From Aureibacter tunicatorum (GTDB lineage Bacteria > Bacteroidota > Bacteroidia > Cytophagales > Cyclobacteriaceae): a stretch of 64,000 nt of DNA. Made by a program: the position numbers and the translations under genes. Positions 61,092 to 64,000 of this stretch are shown one piece after another; the first letter of the stretch is position 1; each line of letters opens with the position of its first letter. Below the pieces are notes generated by a model. The model was not told the DNA's origin, searched no databases, and worked only from the letters and a program-made list of their open reading frames with translations. The stretch lies in the NCBI RefSeq assembly GCF_036492635.1, contig NZ_AP025305.1:3472001-3536000 (forward strand). Reading direction: 5' to 3'.

Positions 61092-61549
61092 AGTTATAAT
61101 TATTTGGATTGCTAATAATCTTTTAATGCCTCCAATTTAATCAATCAAGATGTTATAGTCATTTCTTTCATTGAAAAATATTGTTCATATTTCCCTTGAC
61201 ATTTGATTTGCAACCAAGTTGAAAATTCCCTTGCTTGACACTCCAACATAAGCAAATCAACAGGCCTCTGATTTGTTGAGCATATTCTGATCATTAGCAC
61301 TTGACCCACCCCATTTTATAAATACTTTTGGAGAGGTAACAGTGATAAAAACAGAGAAAATTAAACATTATTTGAAGCAAAAACACTTTTGCCACTTTTC
61401 GACTCTGAGCATTGCATCAGATATTTGTATCATAAATAGTTTTATACATGTAAGAAAAATCGATTGTAAGTGTCAGACTACAAATTTGCTTTCTCATTTA
61501 TTATCTAAAGAAGTAAGCTATTACTCAATATTGCACACTATCAAAGAAT
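61092..61549. other. Intergenic region, no supported gene
   Basis: 458 bases, AT-rich. It includes the promoter side of the DUF6370 gene and the downstream side of the GT25 gene. A 97-codon frame starting GTG at 61342 runs into the antisense of the GT25 gene and has no recognisable product. No hairpin terminator was found for GT25. Confidence 0.4.
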
Positions 61550-62290
61550 TTAATTACAAGAATCAATTAGCTCTCTTGTTGACTCACATTCATAGTCATG
61601 AGCAAAAAGAGGAGGGACAGCAAGATAAGCATTGATCTCCTTTTTCATACTTGCATTTTTGATTAGATGATCTGAAATTTGATGAACGGGCTGTTGAATA
61701 TTTAGTAACTTTTCGGCACCTTTTTTACTTATTCCATAAGCATAGGTTCCATTGCTGCACCCTGCAATTTTTAAGTGTTTTGAAAATGGTTTTGCATACC
61801 TGTTCCAGACATTTTTAGGTTTCATTTTTTTTAGACCTACTGAAGCGAAAATAAAATCAAATATTGTTTTTGCCTGTGTCTTCATATTCCACATGTGAAA
61901 ATCATGATAACCTAAATATATTAAATCCCAGTCGCTAGGAAGCTCTGCAAACACTTTTTCTATAAAATTACTATTTTCAGGCAACAAGATAGAATCATCC
62001 TCAAGAATAACAGCACTTTCTCTACTATTACTAATAATATCTAAATAAACATTTTTATGAGCCATAGCTATGCCTATCTCCCCCATCGTCATGTCTTTTT
62101 TACTGATGCGAACTTTTTTAGCTAGCTTGCTATCAAACAGTCCCTTTTTCTCCAAATCTTTGACATTTAATTTTCTGCCATCTACTCCAGGGAATCTTTC
62201 AAAGTCAAATTTATGATTACTTTTCCTTGAACCATGTATATCAAGAGTAATTATATAAATATGATCAACTACTTTATTTATTGCATGCAT
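61550..62290 (-). CDS. Glycosyltransferase family 25 (LPS-type)
   Basis: A 246-residue protein from the ATG at 62290. It opens VDHIYIITLDIHGSRK, has RFPGVDGRKL, MGEIGIAMAHKNVYLDI and the acidic sugar-nucleotide site VILEDDSILLPENS, all matching GT25, whose members add galactose or other hexoses to lipooligosaccharide or to collagen-like proteins. The later part ends with CSNGTYAYGISKKGAEKLL, another family block. It is isolated from other envelope sugar genes. Base composition is more AT-rich than the neighbours, consistent with the usual variability of surface-polysaccharide genes. Confidence 0.8.
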   Translation of the reverse strand: MHAINKVVDHIYIITLDIHGSRKSNHKFDFERFPGVDGRKLNVKDLEKKGLFDSKLAKKVRISKKDMTMGEIGIAMAHKNVYLDIISNSRESAVILEDDSILLPENSNFIEKVFAELPSDWDLIYLGYHDFHMWNMKTQAKTIFDFIFASVGLKKMKPKNVWNRYAKPFSKHLKIAGCSNGTYAYGISKKGAEKLLNIQQPVHQISDHLIKNASMKKEINAYLAVPPLFAHDYECESTRELIDSCN

Positions 62291-62562
62291 CACTTTACAA
62301 CTAAATTATTTAAGGTTTCTTATTTTAGAGATAGCTCATAAAGCAAAATGTATCTTAAAAGACATCGCTATCTAACTAAACATTGTTTTATGCTTATACT
62401 ATAAAAAAATAAAATCCACATCACTTTTTATACCACAAAATGCAATTTCAACAAAAAAAAACACTATTAAAAGGTGATTAAATCTTCCCGAAAGGCACCC
62501 CAACAAATCCAAACATCAGCGGTTCAATTATTAAGCGAAGGCCTGAATTTATTACCCTAAAG

Positions 62563-63762
62563 ATGCCATTTGAATCAAAAGCAGTCAATCGATCCAAATC
62601 CTTAAACAGAAAAGGCCTCAAATCCACATTTGCCAGCGATCATCCCAAAATGATCAAAGCACAATCTCCCCATTGGAACCCAAAGCAAAATAATCATCCC
62701 ATCCAAAGAATTATCGAGATCGACTCAAGCATTTATGATTCCGAAGACGATCTCCCGTTTTTGATTGAAGAATTAACACCTTTCAACCAAGGAAAAGTAC
62801 TGAATGAAGAAGAAGTCGCTCTATTAAGAAAGTGGGTGACAAGCCATGGTCCTTATCATTTGCTAGGCGTACAACTATCTACAGGTTTTCATAAAAAATA
62901 TGAAAGTTTGGAAGAGCTCATGATGGCCATCAAAGGAGACGTATCTTTTACCGAAAACTTAGACTCTGAATCCATGCTGGCTGAAAAAATTTCCAAAAAC
63001 TTCAAAGTGAATAACCATCTAAAAAAGCTTGCCCGAAAAATATATACGTTTATAGAAAAAGAAAAACATCATTTGGACGAATTAAAAGGCAATAAGAAAG
63101 AGTCGGGGAACTTTTGGGAAGTCGCAGGAAGGTCTTATCGAGGGCTTTGGAGATACATTGGCACTCCTTACAATGTCAACTACTGGCTTAGTGGAATCGG
63201 CGCCTTATCCAATATGCACGCTTTATTATTTCCAGATCAATCTCCTGCAACCTGCTACAAAGCCACTCTTGCAGATCCTTGCGGCGGCAATGACGATATT
63301 TTCACAAGCATCAAACAAGCTTCTCAGCTATACAGCGATCGAGTAGGCAAGCGAAAGTTTCAAACTCCGTATCTGAGGCAAAACGAAGAAGGCAGATTAT
63401 TTCCGGTGGAAGGGCTCTTTGAAGAATCCGAGCAAAAAAGATACAACACACAATCTCTCAGAGAAAAAGAAAAGTGGACGCTTTTCGCCAGAGAAAACTG
63501 TATTCCGATAAGCGCCGGGCCATCCGGAACGATGGATCGCATGTACCGCTTGGCCAGCGAAGCTGATGCTTCAACTGATGAATTATTCGCACTCGCTCTC
63601 GCAGGGCATTATGTTTTTAATCTGGTTTACACGAAATTTTCCAGCGACACGCATACTTTCCATGAAGTGATGGATACTCTCCAAGTATATTTAGGAGGCT
63701 ACTTGCCACTCGATTATTTTACAAGACTTGATTTTGCCCATGCTTGGATATCAGAAGGGTAA
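62563..63762 (+). CDS. Hypothetical protein with cargo-like PIQR leader
   Basis: A 399-residue protein without signal peptide. A polar basic N-terminus (1-45) ends in NNHPIQRIIEIDSS; the PIQR motif after a basic disordered segment is typical of leaders in Bacteroidota proteins linked to extracellular contractile injection systems. The remaining 350 residues are a globular domain with aromatic and charged blocks (FWEVAGRSYRGLWRYIGTPYNVNYWLSGIG, DPCGGNDDIF, PISAGPSGTMDRMYRLASEA, FSSDTHTFHEVMDTL) that I cannot assign. It could be a secreted enzyme or toxin. No immunity-like gene is visible next to it. Confidence 0.5.
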   Translation: MPFESKAVNRSKSLNRKGLKSTFASDHPKMIKAQSPHWNPKQNNHPIQRIIEIDSSIYDSEDDLPFLIEELTPFNQGKVLNEEEVALLRKWVTSHGPYHLLGVQLSTGFHKKYESLEELMMAIKGDVSFTENLDSESMLAEKISKNFKVNNHLKKLARKIYTFIEKEKHHLDELKGNKKESGNFWEVAGRSYRGLWRYIGTPYNVNYWLSGIGALSNMHALLFPDQSPATCYKATLADPCGGNDDIFTSIKQASQLYSDRVGKRKFQTPYLRQNEEGRLFPVEGLFEESEQKRYNTQSLREKEKWTLFARENCIPISAGPSGTMDRMYRLASEADASTDELFALALAGHYVFNLVYTKFSSDTHTFHEVMDTLQVYLGGYLPLDYFTRLDFAHAWISEG

Positions 63763-64000
63763 GATATCTTATATCTTAAAATAAAATGAAGCCGACAAGC
63801 TAATGCCCGCCGACTCAACCTCATCATATCAAACAATAAACTAATTCACATTTATATTTATCACGATTAGTTTTTATGATTTTCTTAATCATTCTCCTTT
63901 GTATTTCCTCCAGAGGAAAATAAAATGGTATAAAAAAATCGTGACAATGTCTATTTTCATTTATTAAAAACTTGCATTCAGTGTCACTTTCACGCCATTA

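Noticed and set aside
61342-61635. 97-codon frame with GTG start and a purine-rich upstream sequence
   Set aside because: It runs 86 bases into the antisense of the well-supported GT25 gene, and its product has no recognisable features.
1-64000. CRISPR arrays, rRNA, tRNA, intact insertion sequences, prophage
   Set aside because: No regularly spaced repeats, no RNA gene consensus and no transposase or phage structural gene were seen on reading both strands; a dedicated tRNA scan was not possible.

Overview
The window looks like an AT-rich chromosome segment of a free-living or host-associated Bacteroidota, probably of the Cytophagales/Flammeovirga-Aureibacter kind. The lineage call rests on a SusC/SusD pair, a GWxTD protein beside rlmB, a nusB / DUF1573 / yajC / YbbR / coaE block, many lipoboxes of the SC type, few recognisable Shine-Dalgarno sequences and a match to the Bacteroidota promoter form TTTG-N20-TANNTTTG. 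The exact genus is inference.

Layout: 1-7.2 kb holds the end of a GWxTD gene, rlmB, a lipocalin-like lipoprotein, two tandem paralogous lipoproteins with a triplicated leader, and a coupled amidohydrolase / C45-type Ntn-hydrolase pair. 7.3-15 kb holds a cytosolic winged-helix regulator, a beta-propeller-caspase protein and two MFS carriers (one a POT peptide transporter). 15-21.3 kb holds a GH38 alpha-mannosidase divergent from a membrane-spanning SARP-like regulator, with a palindrome between them. 21.2-31.5 kb is mostly housekeeping: coaE, YbbR, yajC, DUF1573, YtxH, nusB, leucine dehydrogenase, an ABC exporter and two unknown proteins.

31.6-56.8 kb is the centre of interest: what reads as a complete N-glycan (high-mannose or core) degradation locus. 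On the minus strand are a transglutaminase-fold lipoprotein, SusC/SusD, then Tat-exported glycosylasparaginase, GH20 hexosaminidase, CutC, GH2 beta-mannosidase, a PNGase F-family lipoprotein and mannose-6-phosphate isomerase. On the plus strand are an ROK sugar kinase and three GH92 alpha-mannosidases. Inferred flow: PNGase F-type cleavage releases the glycan; GH92 and GH38 trim alpha-mannose; GH2 removes the core beta-mannose; GH20 splits chitobiose; glycosylasparaginase clears GlcNAc-Asn; the ROK kinase and ManA feed mannose into glycolysis. No GH18 endoglycosidase, GH130 phosphorylase, surface glycan-binding protein or sigma/anti-sigma pair is present in the window.

56.8-64 kb holds two unknown proteins whose N-termini resemble leaders of eCIS-type cargo, a CNNM/CBS membrane protein, an AztD-like metal-chaperone lipoprotein with a perfect 37-nt palindrome at its promoter, a DUF6370 protein and a GT25 glycosyltransferase. 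No tRNA, rRNA, CRISPR array or intact insertion sequence was seen.
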